From NCBI GenBank assembly GCA_013180625.2, contig SNVD02008830.1, positions 248,001 to 312,000 of the forward strand: a stretch of DNA of 64,000 bases. The letters run 5' to 3'. This stretch comes from Boswellia sacra (taxonomy: Eukaryota; Streptophyta; Magnoliopsida; Sapindales; Burseraceae). Of the stretch, positions 26,226-40,379 are shown piece by piece. The translations under genes were made by a program, and so were the position numbers. The notes under the pieces were generated by a model, which ran no database searches, was not told where the DNA came from, and saw only the letters and a program-made list of their open reading frames with translations. Each line of letters starts with the position of its first letter. Position 1 is the first letter of the stretch.

Positions 26226-28564
26226 ATCCAAAGTTATTAAATGTTTACTTTAATCTTGATAATTAAGGACGACTCGTTAGACTCGGTTATAAATGTCAAG
26301 TCTTTACGGAGCTCTTATTTAGGAGCTTTAGTTTTCGAGACAATTTATGAATCCAGTATTTTTGCTTTCAATTGAATTTAGGAATATGTGGTTGATTTTG
26401 AATTATTTTGAATTTTGAAAAGAATATGTGGTTGATGCATTGAAAAATGTGCCACACGAAAAACAAGATTTGGATTCATAAAAGAACATAGTGTAAATAA
26501 CTGATAACGAAAGAGTAACGTTAGAGTGTATAAAGATAATTTAAGAATTAAAAAACTGAAAATGAAGGTAATGAGTTAAAAAGTGGGACCAATTATATTA
26601 ACTTTTAAAAGAAAAGGTGCAATGGCCAATTAGTTTTTAAATTATATTACTATTATCATATGAGAATTTTAGTAATTAGGAAAAGATAATTTTCAGAGTG
26701 TTTCTATTTTAATTTATTCAATAAATTAGTGGTATTTACCTACTTATTTTATTTTATGTATGTCATCTAATAAATGATAGGGGTCATCATTGTGATTTAA
26801 AATACTGAACTTAATCTAATAAGGTAAATTGCATCGCAATGCATAACTTATTTAAAAGAAAATAAATAAATAAAAACAAATAAACCTATTAATAGAGCCA
26901 GGCACATTTTATGTGTGTATAAACGAGAGCAATTAAATATTAATAATATCATATCCTAGAACGAAAATGTATGTTAAATGATGCTACGAATGGGGAACCT
27001 CTGCTGAATAGTGATTTCTTTCAGTTTAGCAAAAATTATGAAAACATCGAGAAACATGTTTTTGGAAGTATTTTGCTTTTGTTTTTGAAAATTGGGGGGA
27101 AGGAGTGTCCACAAAATATGGTTGTTTAGCTTGGATCGTGAAGAGTCAGACGGCGTTGTTAATAGAAGTCGGCTCATGATCACGAATAGCCCTTTCGGGT
27201 CTGCCAGAGCTTCACCTAATCTCAGTGCCTCAACTGCTAACCAAAACCTCCTCCCAAAAGCCCTTCTGCTTTGCCTGCCTCACCCTTAAACCACGTGCTT
27301 TATTTATTTCCTACCCGAATTGCCCTCACTGTTCTGTTGTTGGTTCAATCTTCTATTAGGATAAGACATAGTTTGTATACAAAATTGATATGACATCACT
27401 CGTTATATTAGTTATCAACATTTTTTGTATTGACTTTTATCTATTTACTTTTTCATTCATTTAATATCGTATAGTTGGATATGAATATAAAATACTTCTT
27501 TAAAAATAAAAATACTTGTTTTTAATATCACAGCCATCTCTACCAAAAGCAGTTGAAGTAAGGCTCAAGATGGAAAAATTCTTTCAGTTCAACTCTGCTG
27601 TCGTTGAATTTTATTGTTTTAATATCTTACAATTTCCCTCTTAGAAAATAGTATTCAGTTTAGGCTAGTAATATATAGATTTTGACTTCGTAAACATAAT
27701 ATTGCTGATTTTTAATTTTCATTTAATTTAAAAATGATTATTATGGTTAAATGAAGGTCATCCTCCTTTACAATTATTTTCCCATTTCAAGAATATTGAG
27801 TTTAGAGTATAGACTTTACTCTTGAGCTCTTTGTTATCATTTTTTTTAATTTATTTTAATCTTACAGCTTATAACATAAATAACTTCATAATTGTCAATC
27901 CTTAGTTGGAAAAAATGAACCAACGTATTTCTTCTTCTCTTCTTACCACAATAGCAAAAGAAATTATGACAGTATTTTCACCAATTAACTTCCTTGTGTA
28001 AATTATAGTGATTTAGATAAATTTCATTGAATTTTCTTATATAAAATTTTACTTGATTACATTTTGACTAAAAATTTCGCAAACTATTTTTTTCTAGAAG
28101 CATTTCTACGAATTAATCCATAATGTAAAACTAAAGAAATAATAATAAGATGATAATAAATGAGAGGAACTACAATAAATGATTTGATAATCGCCGATCT
28201 TAAGGTTACGTTACGCCAGCTTAAATTTGGGGCAATTGGGTTGGTTAGTACAGTACTAGAACTGTTATGAAAGAAAATACTTTTCATTGTTTCTAAATTT
28301 TAGATAAAAAGAAAATAATGGTTTTAAGACGAGGGAGGTAAGAGTAATTTCTATTTGGTAGGTATTATGCTAACTTAACATTTGAAATATCAAAATTAAT
28401 TGGAGATTAAGTAAACGCAAGTAGCAGGCGGAGAAGCCAAACAAAACTGTCTTTTGCTGCTGCCCAAAGGGTCAAAATACAACTGATTCCATCACTCCAA
28501 TCAAGCTTTATAATAATCATAAGCTCTGTACTTGAGATATCGCTTTCTCGTTAAATATCTCTAA

Positions 28565-28600
28565 AATCTCAATCTCAATCTCAATCTCAATCTCAATCTC
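28565..28600 (+). repeat. (AATCTC)6 microsatellite in the FNR leader
   Basis: Six perfect AATCTC units lie 24 bases before the start codon of the reductase gene, so they are probably transcribed. A pyrimidine-rich leader is common in plant housekeeping genes. Unit number may vary between individuals. Confidence 0.9.
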
Positions 28601-28623
28601 GCTTTTTCTTTGCTCTGATCATC

Positions 28624-31600
28624 ATGGCACATTTGGCCGTATCTCAGGTACACTTAGTACTTCCAATCTCCCGATCTTTGCTTTCCGTTTGGTGGCCGAG
28701 AAAACATTTCACTTTCGACTTACCAAACTTTAGTTCTTGGCTCCGTCAAACGGAGCACTGAATTTGTTATTTTTTGAATAGTTCTGATTTTTTTTTTTTT
28801 TTCAGGTTTCTGTGGCTGTTCCTGTCGGGAGTGATCCTTCTCTTAGAACTAGTTCTGTGTTTAAGGTAGCTGCTTAATTTATGTTTAATCAGGTGCAGTT
28901 AGCTAAAGATTTGAAATTTTCATTTTTCATGTTAATATTTAGATTTTCAATATACATAACTTGGTCGAATTTCGTTTGAGCGGTATTTGTTAGAGCTTCA
29001 GAGAGGATTGTGAAAAGCTTGTTAATGATGTTTGTATCGAATGTTAAGGATACTGGTAGTAATTCATAAATAAATGTCAAATTTGTTAAAGTATGTTAGA
29101 TCAAATTTGTTCGTGCTGCTTTCATTCTGAATTGTGGTGAGTTGACACCATAATGGCCATTGTGATACATTTAGGATCTATAATTTACAATAGAAAGTCC
29201 TATCCGAATGATCTCTTTGTTGTTGACTTTGATAATTTCGTGCATCCACAATGTTTTTGACTTTGTAGATTTTTCTCTATTTTCTTGACTATTGTACTTG
29301 ACAAAATTATGTAAGAATCCCTTGGTGTGTTTACTATTGGATATTGATTTTTGCAGTTGCATTGTGGTGCAACTATGAGCTAAAATTTCTTTGTATTTGA
29401 TGAAATGAATTCTATATTGAGCTTATGATAAATCAAATCTAAGGAAACCGCATTTGATTTGTTGTTGTAGACGAACAGTGTACGATTTGGTGATAAGTCA
29501 TGGGCTCCTCTGTCATCTTTGGACCTAAAATCAAGGAATGCACGGTTGAGAAATCGTTATGTTGTGTGCATGTCAGTGCAGCAAGCAAGCAAATCTAAGG
29601 TTGCAGTTACACCCTTGGAACTGGAAGATGCCAAAGAACCCCCGTTGAATTTATACAAACCCAAGGAGCCCTACACAGCAACCATTGTTTCTGTTGAAAG
29701 GATTGTAGGCCCAAAAGCTCCTGGAGAGACTTGCCATATAGTGATTGATCATGATGGAAATGTTCCCTATTGGGAAGGACAGAGTTATGGTGTCATCCCT
29801 CCTGTAAGTTTTTAGGTTTGTTGGGATTTTAGTATACTTGATTGGCAGTCCTAAGTAATTTCTGAGTTCTTGATTAATCAAGAAAAGTGTTTTGAAGGGC
29901 AATCACATAAGCTTCTAATGGGCATCGCTTGATCAGTTATTTTCTTAACTGAATTCGTGTAGAAGTATCTTGTCAACTGTCAGTGTCATCATAGTGTATG
30001 GTTGATTATTTATCTAGTTGATCAGTCTGCTTGTAATGTCTGGCGCATTAAATAGAGGTGACCAACCCCAGGCCTTGATGTTATTGGTTATTTATAATCT
30101 TAGTTTTTTCTTGTGACTTTATGAGTTAGATATGATTTCTGTGCTCCATTTATGCATATGAGTTGTCTAATTAGAAATACTGGTGCATCACAGGGTGAAA
30201 ATCCAAAGAAGCCTGGGGCTCCGCACAATGTTCGTCTTTATTCAATTGCATCTACTAGATATGGAGATTCCTTTGACGGCAAGACAACCAGTTTGTGCGT
30301 TCGTCGTGCTGTGTATTATGATCCCGAGACTGGAAAGGAGGATCCTTCAAAGAATGGTGTATGCAGCAATTTCCTGTGCAACTCAAAGCCTGGAGACAAA
30401 ATTCAGATCACGGGTAAGATACCGTTGTGGTGCGAGATACTTAATAACTGGCCAAACTTCACATTCTTTAGATATTTTATGTTCTTTTCTTATTGAAATG
30501 GTTTTCCTATAGCTCGTTTTAGCCTTCACATTGTTAGTAAACAAACTACGCGATAGGAAATTAGATCTTCAGTGCATACTTTAGTCTAATAGGTTGATAT
30601 TGGTACCTGTGTATGGAACATAGGACAATATTTGACATAAAAAAAGCCATCAGACTAGTCAAATTGGTCGATTTTGATCTTAATGCTTCATTGAAATGTT
30701 AGCGCATCAGCTTGCTTCAGCCACCTCCGGCAGTTCAATGATTTCGATGACATATACCATGTAAAAGAGGGTGTTAAGCTTATAATTGACTGGGTGGGAA
30801 TGTCTACAATGGGTGTTCACATGGAAAGATATTTAAGGCAGAGAACCTGCAAAGTAGATTTTATGGCTTTATGCAGTGGTTGGGTAGCTCAGTACCTACT
30901 TATCAATGATTCTTTCATCAAACTTTTACATTTGTACTTCACCATTATGACCAGTAGAGGAGAAATAAGATTGAACTAGAGTTTATTATCTACTTTTCTT
31001 ATTTCATTTTTCATTGGGAGGTTGAATTGCAAGTCCACACCTTCCTTCTTCACACTTTAATTGCCTTGCGAGTTCCGGTTAACTAAACTATTTATACAGC
31101 TTCCTTCTCTTTGTTTTGTCATATTCAGTTTTCTGAATTATGTTTTTTGATGTTCAGTTGGTTTGGTTTATTAATCTTTTTTTTTTAAATTAAATGCTAT
31201 AGATTCAAATACCTGTAATGACACCTTAATGTCTTTGCATATTATGACTAGGATTCAGCAGTAATTTTGTAAGCCATCCTTAAAATATTCTTGGCATCTA
31301 AAGTTTATTTTTGTTATTATATTTTCACCTTTTTTCGGATTTTATTGAGTGGTGGGATCGGGTTAGCTGTTCCTTGTTGAAAAAATTTGATAAGAGTACA
31401 GGATGTTAATATTCATTCCTGACCTTCTTCATTGTCATGGTGCTTTTGCTCTCTGGTTATGCAGTAGGTTTGAGCTAATTATCAAATCTGTAAAGAAATA
31501 GTTTCATCCTTTTCAAGTAGTTCAGATTGTTCAGTTTGTGTGTTTCCTGGCAGTTATTAATTCTACGTGCCACCGGGTGATTGGTGGTAAAAAAAAAAAA

Positions 31601-32144
31601 TGAAATCAATCTGCCACTAACTGCAAAGTATCATATTTGGGCAGGACCCTCTGGTAAGATTATGCTTTTGCCTGAAGAAGATACCAATGCTACCCACATA
31701 ATGATTGCTACGGGCACTGGGGTTGCTCCTTTCAGGGCCTATCTCCGGCGTATGTTCATGGAATCTATTCCTACTTATAAGTTTGGGGGCCTTGCTTGGC
31801 TTTTCCTTGGGGTTGCCAACACTGACAGTCTCCTTTATGATGAAGAATTTACCAAGTATCTTCAAGACCACCCTGATCACTTCCGTTACGACAAAGCACT
31901 CAGTAGGGAACAAAAGAACAAGAGTGGAGGAAAGATGTATGTTCAGGATAAGATCGAGGAATATAGTGATGAAATCTTCAAGCTACTGGACAATAGGGCT
32001 CATATATATTTCTGCGGGCTCAAGGGAATGATGCCTGGGATTCAGGAAACACTGAAGAGAGTTGCAGAACAGAGAGGAGAAAGCTGGGATCTGAAGCTTT
32101 CACAGCTCAAGAAGAACAAGCAGTGGCATGTAGAAGTCTATTGA
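28624..32144 (+). CDS. Ferredoxin--NADP reductase, root-type isozyme, plastid
   Basis: FAD flavoenzyme that passes electrons between ferredoxin and NADP(H). The root-type form works in non-photosynthetic plastids, supplying reduced ferredoxin from NADPH for nitrite reduction and similar steps. Five exons: 28624-28647, 28806-28865, 29471-29803, 30194-30413, 31645-32144; 378 residues, the usual length. The N-terminal ~60 residues are rich in Ser, Val and Arg and look like a transit peptide. Then come the FAD-binding RLYSIAST motif, [20 protein letters not shown], the NADP-binding [27 protein letters not shown] and the C-terminal EVY with its stacking Tyr. [20 protein letters not shown] fits root-type better than leaf-type proteins. 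The ATG at 28624 is the first after the pyrimidine-rich leader. No defect is seen. Confidence 0.95.
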
Positions 32145-34343
32145 TCTTGCGGATTGTGAGCCTCAGTTAATAGCCATGTCTGTATCAGAAACATGCAATG
32201 GTATCATCAAGTAGGACTATGTTTCCTTTTTTCAGGTAACATGGCATTTTTCCTTAATTAATCGTGTACCGTTGAAGAACTTGAAGCTGTTACCATTCAT
32301 CTGTATGATTAAATAATTGTGATAATCCTCGTGGTTAATACAAGTTAGGAACACTTTTGATTGGTGATTGTTGAGATTAACAGCCTTCATCTTCTACTAA
32401 TTTTGCCCATTTAGAAAAGATGCTGAATTGTGAATTCTGTCCAGTTCATTCAACATATATTTGTCAAGCATAGCCACAGGGTGAGAACAGCAAGTAGCCC
32501 GTGATATGACGAACTTTCTTTCTTGTTTCTTCCCGCCTTGTTTCCTGCAAGTAATGAATTATTCTGCCCAAAATCTTTGGATAATGTTGTTGGAAAGAAT
32601 TTGTGTTTGATAACGTTGAACCTTATATATACATAAGTACCCCTATAGCGTTAAATGACAACTTATAACCACTTTAATGATCTGGAAATCCGGCATGTGC
32701 AATCTTCATATGGTAAAATTGTCGTCAACGACACCTTAGAGATATGTTTTAGCTAAATTAACGGATTTTCTGTTGTTAATTTTTTTGACTGCCTGGCCTG
32801 TAATCATTATATATTTTATATCTCAAATAGATATTTTGACTTGATTTTATCTATTCTTTTATGCACTATAAATTGTTTTAGTATAATAATTTAGATCGAC
32901 TAGCTAACATAAAGACTTCCGTAGTTTAAATACCATTATTGGATCTCCAACTCTGCGGAAAAGTGCTAGTAGAGAGTATCTATTTGATGGATGCTAAAAT
33001 GCTAGGGCGGAGTTTCAGTTTTCTTTCCATGACCAATGCCATAATGGTGGGTAAATGACTTCATGGGCCTTCGGTAGCCAACCCAACCCAAACCAGGAGT
33101 GGCACATGAACCTCTCACTAATGATAAAAGTTTGCTGATTAGCTAAAATTTTAAAAAATACTTAAATTAGAGAGGTTTTTTTAAATAAAAAAACATTCAT
33201 GTCATGATCTTCTTTGATACTCAATATTCATTGTCCAATTGTCTCGTAGACATAATCATGACATACAAATTTACAGAATTTGATCCATTTTTACACTCGT
33301 TTTTTTAAATTAGTAATATTACACTTACAACTTATGTACAATCTAAACTATAAAACATGAGGTAGTTTATATGAAAAAATCATATTAGATATGTAAGTTT
33401 TCTCATTCTTTTTTTTATCTTTTAATAAATTTTTTTATGTATATTACCATATCAAGTTACAGAATTTGAGTTGTATGTAGGCTATAAGACTAGCACTATT
33501 GTTTTTAAATTTGATCCCTTCTATTTCTTTCTTTATATTATATAATCCTCCTGCACATATGAGGACAATGCTTTCTTTTAAAATAGCGAATAAATGGGCA
33601 CAATATGATATAAATATTACGATTGAGTGAGAAGGCAAAACACGAAAAGAAAACGGATGAAAATGGTGCTTTGTTTCCAAATAAAACAACCCCACAAGTC
33701 CATCATCATATTTTGAAAAAATAGAATATGTTTGTGACAGAGAGATTATTAAGACGATACATTGTTGACTAAAATTCCTAATTAAAAAATTGTATGGTCC
33801 ATCATCTCACATCTACGATAAGCAATTTCTAATAATATTTATGTGTAAGCCCAAAAGAATGAAATGAAATTGGCCCCTACGCACTCCTCTTGTCTGCCTT
33901 TAAGTGTTAATTGTTGAGTGGCGTCGTGTTGTGGTGCAAACTCCAATATCATCTCCCATTAGCCCTCATCTATCTGACTAATCAATGTCTAGTACTGCTC
34001 ACTCTGCTTTTGGGACTTATTAATTTTATTTTTAAATGTAGTAGTGCCTAAAATATTTTTGCCGATAAGAGTCTCAGTGTCCTTAACCTTATAGGAAATT
34101 TGTGTAATCGACTCCTAATAATCAACAAAATAGTGTTATGCCCAATTTCGTATTAAGAAGAACTTAAAAGGAAATAGTTTTGATATAGCTGGAAAAATAG
34201 TATTACTCTTTTCAAATATCTTATCAACACCAAACAATTATTGTTGGCATTTTGATTGTACTCTTTTCATTTTTCAACGTTGAAACAAGCAATGACTTTA
34301 TTGCGTGATAGAAAAATGTTTATACTGGATTATTATTCACGAA

Positions 34344-35290
34344 CAGGGATGGCAATTTTATCGGTAGGATTCAGGGCCCATCTCTATAGGCGGACCCATG
34401 CTTTGACCGGAGGGTTTTGGGCCTCCGCTGAAAATTTGAGAATTTATTATAACTTTTTAAGTTTTAATATTTACAAGTATATCTTTATATAAAAATATTT
34501 TATTTTTAACAAATATATCTTCATTTAAAGATTATCTGATTTTAACAAATATATCTCATATCCTTAAGTTCACTCTTAATTTTAAATATTGATTTTAGAT
34601 GAGTCCATTTATGTACCTTCATTTTAAGTTATTATATGATTGAAATTTTATGATATATTTATTTATATAATTTATTTGGAAGGCATTTCGAATATATATA
34701 ATCATAATACATTTGAAAAATCATTTTCAATATATACAGTACATCAATCTATATTTTTATAAATATTCTTTGAACTCAATTCATCATCAGAATATTAATT
34801 TATATAGAATCTTAAAATTTAAATAATTAAATAGTACAAAAAAATTCTCTAGGTATAAAATATCTAAATCCAAATATTAAATACATTTAGCTTTCATATA
34901 AATTTTTAAAACAATATTATTCAAAATATATTAATTTAATTATAATAAAAAACTTTAAAACTTATATATATGTTAGAAAACTTTTTCAAACTATAATATA
35001 TTCTAATGTTAGTCTTTTATATATATATATATATATAAAGAAATAATTATCTTATTTTAAATTTATCTAACAATTATTTTAATATAATTAAATCTTAATA
35101 ATTAAATTTAGCTATATATTTATTTAAATTCTAAGTTACGTGATGCCCCATCTGAAGAAAATTTCTGGTTCTTCCATTGTCCATCTCACCGATGGTTAGG
35201 GGCAAGTCTGGAAGTTATTTTATCCTGCTCAGGGCAGGTTTAGAGCCACGTCCAACGGCTAGCCCCTTTTGTCTCGCCCTGCCCTACATT
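34344..35290. mobile_element. Possible worn hAT-type non-autonomous element
   Basis: The left end CAGGGATGGCAATTTTATCG and the GC-rich ~100 bases after it look like the terminus and subterminal part of plant hAT elements. A second GC-rich block (35145-35285, on the minus strand GGGCAGGGCGAGAC and GGGGCTAGCC) could be the other subterminal part. The expected inverted right terminus is missing, so the boundary is a guess. Confidence 0.3.
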
Positions 35291-36610
35291 TAAAAATTTA
35301 CAAATTTTTTTAGAATAGTTTATATTCTGAAAATTTTTAGAAAATTTTGGACTCTTTTCTGACTCTAAAATTTGTAGATGTCAAAATAAACATCTCGAAG
35401 GTTATCTAGAATTTTGTTTTACTTAAAAATTTGTAGTATTTGATTTTTTGAAAATTTTTGAAAATTTCTACCAAAATTAGGAAATTTCTGTAGTTTTTCA
35501 GACATGTTTGGTTTTCTTACGAAAACTGTTATAAATAGTGAAATATCTTGCGAAAGTGATTCCTCTATTTTGTTATAAACTCAAAAATCTTTCGAACAAA
35601 AATTGCTTTACTCAAATTGTTTGATTTATCATGAATTTTTAAAGTTTGAGCAATAAACCTGGAATTCCTTATTTTTAGAATAGAGCATGGAAAACGAATT
35701 GATTTTGATTGACTTATACTTCACAAAAATTTTCTCATTTCTGGCATCTGCAATATCGTATGTGTCTCCTTTGAATTTGGAATATTTCATGATTTTTGAA
35801 GCTTTTTATAGATTGTTATGATTTTTTGGAACCTACTATTCAAATTGCAAGTCTACTTGATAGAATTTGAAAGTTGGCAAAACAAAAGTGTTTTAGGGGT
35901 TTCATGACCTTATTTTGATTTGATAATTTTAACGAGGTATCCTATATATGTCTAAATGAATTCTACAAATTTTTGTAAAAGTTGGAACAAACATCAATTG
36001 TCTAAAAATTATCTAATTAAATGTGTTTGCTGTTATAGTTATGTACTTATTGATTTTGTTTGTTAGTATTATTTGTTAAATTTTTATATTGAAATAATAT
36101 GTATGATTTTTAATTCGAAAGATATATTGTTTTTAAAGTAGTTATATTTATATGTGTTATGTTTTTATATATTTCAATTTTTTATTAAACATGAGATTGA
36201 AAAAAAATGTAAATTATGGGAAGACGGGGTGAAACAAAAAATAATTCAGCTAGATGAAGTGGGGCTGTATATTTGTCGCCTGGGAACCGTCGTGCCTGTT
36301 GCCTTCATATTGTGATTGCGGCATTGCCAAGCCAAGTCGGTCCATTAAAAAATTTTTGAAATGTAGTGGCGCTAGATTTCGTGAATAGTATAAGCAATAT
36401 AGTCCATTATCAATCCTAAAAAATGTTACATTTATGAATTTATTATTGAATAATGAATATAATAACATGAACATGAGAAAAATAAATATACTTAATTTTT
36501 TTATTTCATGTATAAGTGTGAGTTTATATATAAATTCCTTACTGCTAACAATCTAAAATTACTCATCCTTTATTTTTCCGAGATAAGAATTGGTAAAACA
36601 AGGTAAAAAT

Positions 36611-37337
36611 TGGGGGTGATAATTTTTGACACGACATGCGAATACGATTTGACACAACACAAATTTAAGCGGCTATAGGTTTTAGCATATTCGTGTTCGT
36701 GTTGGAGATGTCAACTCGTTTAATAATCGTGTCGTGCTCGGGTTGAGAGTCCTCAACACGCGAACACAATTATGACATGAATAACACGAATAACACGAAT
36801 ACATATTATACACGATTGACACGATAACACGATTAACACGAATATTGATACGATTACAAAATAATATTAAATTTAAAAATACTAAACTTAATATTGTAGT
36901 TTTAGACATTTTAGTCCCTACATGTATCCAAATTTTAAAATAAAAATAAAATTTTAAAAACCTAATAAATTTTAAAACTTAGGATATTTTTGTCATTTAA
37001 CAAAAGTTGAAAATTTAATTCTGTAACGTGTCATAATCGTGTTAACGGTCATAATCGTGTTAACATGTCATAATCGTGTCAATCAGGTCGTATTAATAAT
37101 GTAAACGTGTGTTAATCGTGTTAGACGGGTCGTGTTCATGTCTAACACTAGCATAACCCGTTTATTATTCATGTTAGTGTGTCGTATCGTGTTACATATT
37201 TAATAATCTTATTATGTTCATGTTGAGTCATAGTGACACGAATAATAAACGGATCATATTTGTGTTGGGTCAACCTTTATCATATCACAACTTGATACGA
37301 TACGAATACGACCCACGAACACGAATTACATCCTCCA
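36611..37337. mobile_element. hAT-like non-autonomous element with 8-bp target duplication (about 727 bp)
   Basis: The left end TGGGGGTGATAATTTTTGAC and the inverted right end TGGAGGATGTAATTCGTGTT share most positions. The flanks GTAAAAAT (36603-36610) and ATAAAAAT (37338-37345) match at 7 of 8 bases, the 8-bp duplication expected of hAT. The body is filled with CGTGTT/AACACG words in both orientations. No protein is encoded. Confidence 0.65.
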
Positions 37338-38206
37338 ATAAAAATATTGTCCAAACATAAAAGCATAGTAGAAAAAAGTCAAACAATTATGAGAACCATT
37401 TCAAACAAAAAAAAAATTCAAACATTCGTAGACATATTTCAATTATTTTTAATTATCTTATTATGATATTTAATGTGACCTAAAAGTCTCCAAATTGAAT
37501 GTTTGTTACTTTTTTAATTTCAATTTAATTTCCACATTTCCGTGCAACTTGAAAACAGTATCAATTTCGATTTAAATGTAAAAAAAAAAAAAAATTCCTT
37601 AACCTTTTCCCATTATCTAATTGATTATGCGGAGGAACTTTGTGGACACAAATGACTTCTATCATTGCGAAGAAGCAACTTTCAATCACTTCACTGCAGT
37701 CGAGACTTGGATATATTAATTTGAATGTCATCGTATATGATTAAAAAATTATTTATACAGTAAAAGTTGAATAATAGGGATGTTTAAATTTTTTCGGAGG
37801 TCAAGTAAAAATATAATTACTCATTGTAAGATTTTAAATTACAATTGTCCCTTAATTTTTAAATTCTGAAATTAAGTTAGACGTATTATTATAAATTAAA
37901 CTCGTATGATAAAAATAAGGGATATTAACAATTTACCTCATGAGGTTGAGTGAAAATAAAAATTTTTCATTCCCGATGATAAAAATAATTAAAAATTAGG
38001 ATAAAAATAATAATAATAATTAAAAATATTTAAAACTTTATTGAATAAATAATAAAAAGTAAATTTGAACTAAATTGAACCCACGCCTTAATCCCAACTT
38101 TAATTAACAAACCAAAATTGGGGGGTGGCGAGTTCTGGTAGAAGAAAGAGAAGAGGAATTAGTGACGCAAGCAATTTCGTCAATGAAAAAAAAGAAACGA
38201 CAATTG

Positions 38207-38716
38207 TAGAGGTGGCAGTTCGCGTCACGTGTGTCGACCTATTTAATTTTTCTTATCGAAACATGAAACGCGGATTCAACACGGTTATTAAATGTGTTAC
38301 CCACGTTTTGTAATTATGTCATATTTAATTAACATAATTTACTTAATTGTTTAACCTAATCATACATAATATATCATATTCTATATATTTATATCAATTA
38401 AAATTATTTTTAGAACATAAATAATTGCTAGTATAAAAAATTATCAAAATCATCACAATTTACTATTAAATTAATTTACTTTATCATATAAAAATTTTCA
38501 GTTTTATAATATATATTTTATAAGTAGGTAAAAATTATATCATTAAATAAGCTTGCATATTAATGACTGACAAGATATATTTAACTATTCGTGTTATTAA
38601 ACTGATTGGCGTGTTGAGTACCCTCACCATGAATTCAACCTATTTATTAATCATGTGTCTTATTCGTGTCGTATTCGTGTCACGTTCACATGTCATGATT
38701 CAAATTGTCACCCCTA
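38207..38716. mobile_element. Second hAT-like element of the same type (about 510 bp)
   Basis: The left end TAGAGGTGGCAGTTCGCGTC and the inverted right end TAGGGGTGACAATTTGAATC are alike. The flanks GACAATTG and GATGATGG agree at 5 of 8 bases. The right part carries the same TTCGTGTCGTATTCGTGTCA-type words as the element at 36611-37337, so the two appear related. Confidence 0.5.
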
Positions 38717-40379
38717 GATGATGGTGGTATGGGAGAAAGATCTGGTGAAGCACTAGGGAGAGATTGTGGAGATTGCTGGTAGAGGGAAGACAAAGAAGGA
38801 GGCAGAAAAAGAAAGAAAGGTAAGAGTGTTTGGGTGATTTTGGAAAAGTGAGTAAAGGTGTTTATATTTATATAAGAGTATTTTGGTCGAATAGCATATA
38901 TTATCATCTCTCATCTTTTTTCACTTAATTTAATGTCGAAATTCAAAAATAAGGGGACAATTTACAATTTTAAAATGTGCAGGGAAACTTGTTTTTTTGC
39001 TTAATTTTCGAGGGTAAATTATTAATATCAAATGACTGAACACGAGGTTATTTTGATAAAATTGTGAAGCATTTTTTCTCTTTCCTCATTTTCCGTTTAA
39101 CTTAAGGTCAGAATTAAAAAATTAGGGAGCAATTTGTAATTTCAAATCTTGTAAGGAGGAATTTGTGTTTTCACTTAACCTCAGGAGTTTATGTTAATAT
39201 CTTTAATATAAATCACTTCAACAAACAAATAACTTCGTTTAAATAATAACATTCTTCAACAAAATCAGATAATTTCATTTAAATAAAAAAATTCTTTTTG
39301 TCCCAAACAAACCAGTGTCCTAAATTAATAATTTTGTTAAAGAAATAAAAAAATATGTTTTTTTTCAAATCCTTTAAAATATAGTAAAAATTAAATTAAT
39401 AATTAATCAAAGACATAAAACAAAAATATAAAAAATTCATAATATTCAAGAGTGTTCAATTTTACAATTTTTACAATTTACATTTCTCAATTCAATCATT
39501 TTTTTTAAATATACATCTAAAGTTCTTTTTTTTTTGTTATCTAAACTTATCTCAACTTTATTCTTAAATTTTTGTAAAGTATGCGTTATATTTATTTTTT
39601 ATCATAATATATAATTATTTAAAGTTCTTATTTTTTAAAAACTTTTTTTTTTGGATAGTTAATAAAACACAACAAGTCAACAATCACCTAAATCATAATA
39701 ATCATTAATGGGTATATCTATTACGGCTTAAATAAATTTTATGAATGTATCATTTTCACTAACATAAAACTTTTCTTAATTAATAAATATTTTTTATAAT
39801 AATTTATTAATTTATAGATAAATAAATAATTTTTTAAATAATATATTTTTTTCATTGTTTGGACTGTATTTATGTGCAGAGGCTTAACTGTATTTTCTTT
39901 TCTATTCTAATATAAGCTAACGCAAAAAAATATATTATGAAGATAAATTTAAAATTTGTTAAAATAATAATATGACACTTTTTATATGAGAAGGTTGACA
40001 GTTAGCGTCAGCGGGTGCAGTCATTCATGTCGTAAAAATAAATTTTAATCCTAAATAATTTAACAAATTTAATTTAATCACATAAATAATAATAAGTTTA
40101 ATAATATCTAATTATTAAAGGGATGACAAGCATAAAATTAAATTCAACCATTTGGGCGTTTGACTTATTTATGCATATTAAATGAAATTTGATGAAAAAA
40201 TGGGTTGTCGTTGTAGCGAAAGGGGAGTGGAACAGTAGGAGAGAGAAAATAATTGAAACGAAGATGTGAACCATTCTCACTCTGACACATAAGAAAAGCA
40301 TTTTTTTAATAAATAATTTTTATTTTATTTATAAAAAGAAACTCTGCCTTTTCATAACCAATATTAACTGCCTTTTTTT

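Larger units (their letters stand above)
20600..28500. other. AT-rich intergenic region with small repeats and foldback elements
   Basis: No gene is supported. Contents: (AT)n near 21175-21200, a GC-richer anonymous patch at 21240-21680, a strand-asymmetric patch at 22440-23080, a 54-bp tandem duplication at 24991-25098, and two adjacent foldback elements at 25604-26013 and 26038-26225. A small GC-richer piece at 27090-27290 has a 65-codon open frame with no recognisable domain. Confidence 0.6.

Noticed and set aside
31617..32031. Frames of about 100 codons on both strands in the last FNR exon
   Set aside because: They are alternative-frame shadows of the clearly conserved reductase sequence.
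34256..34492. 78-codon + frame
   Set aside because: It crosses the presumed left end of a worn hAT-type element and resembles no known protein.
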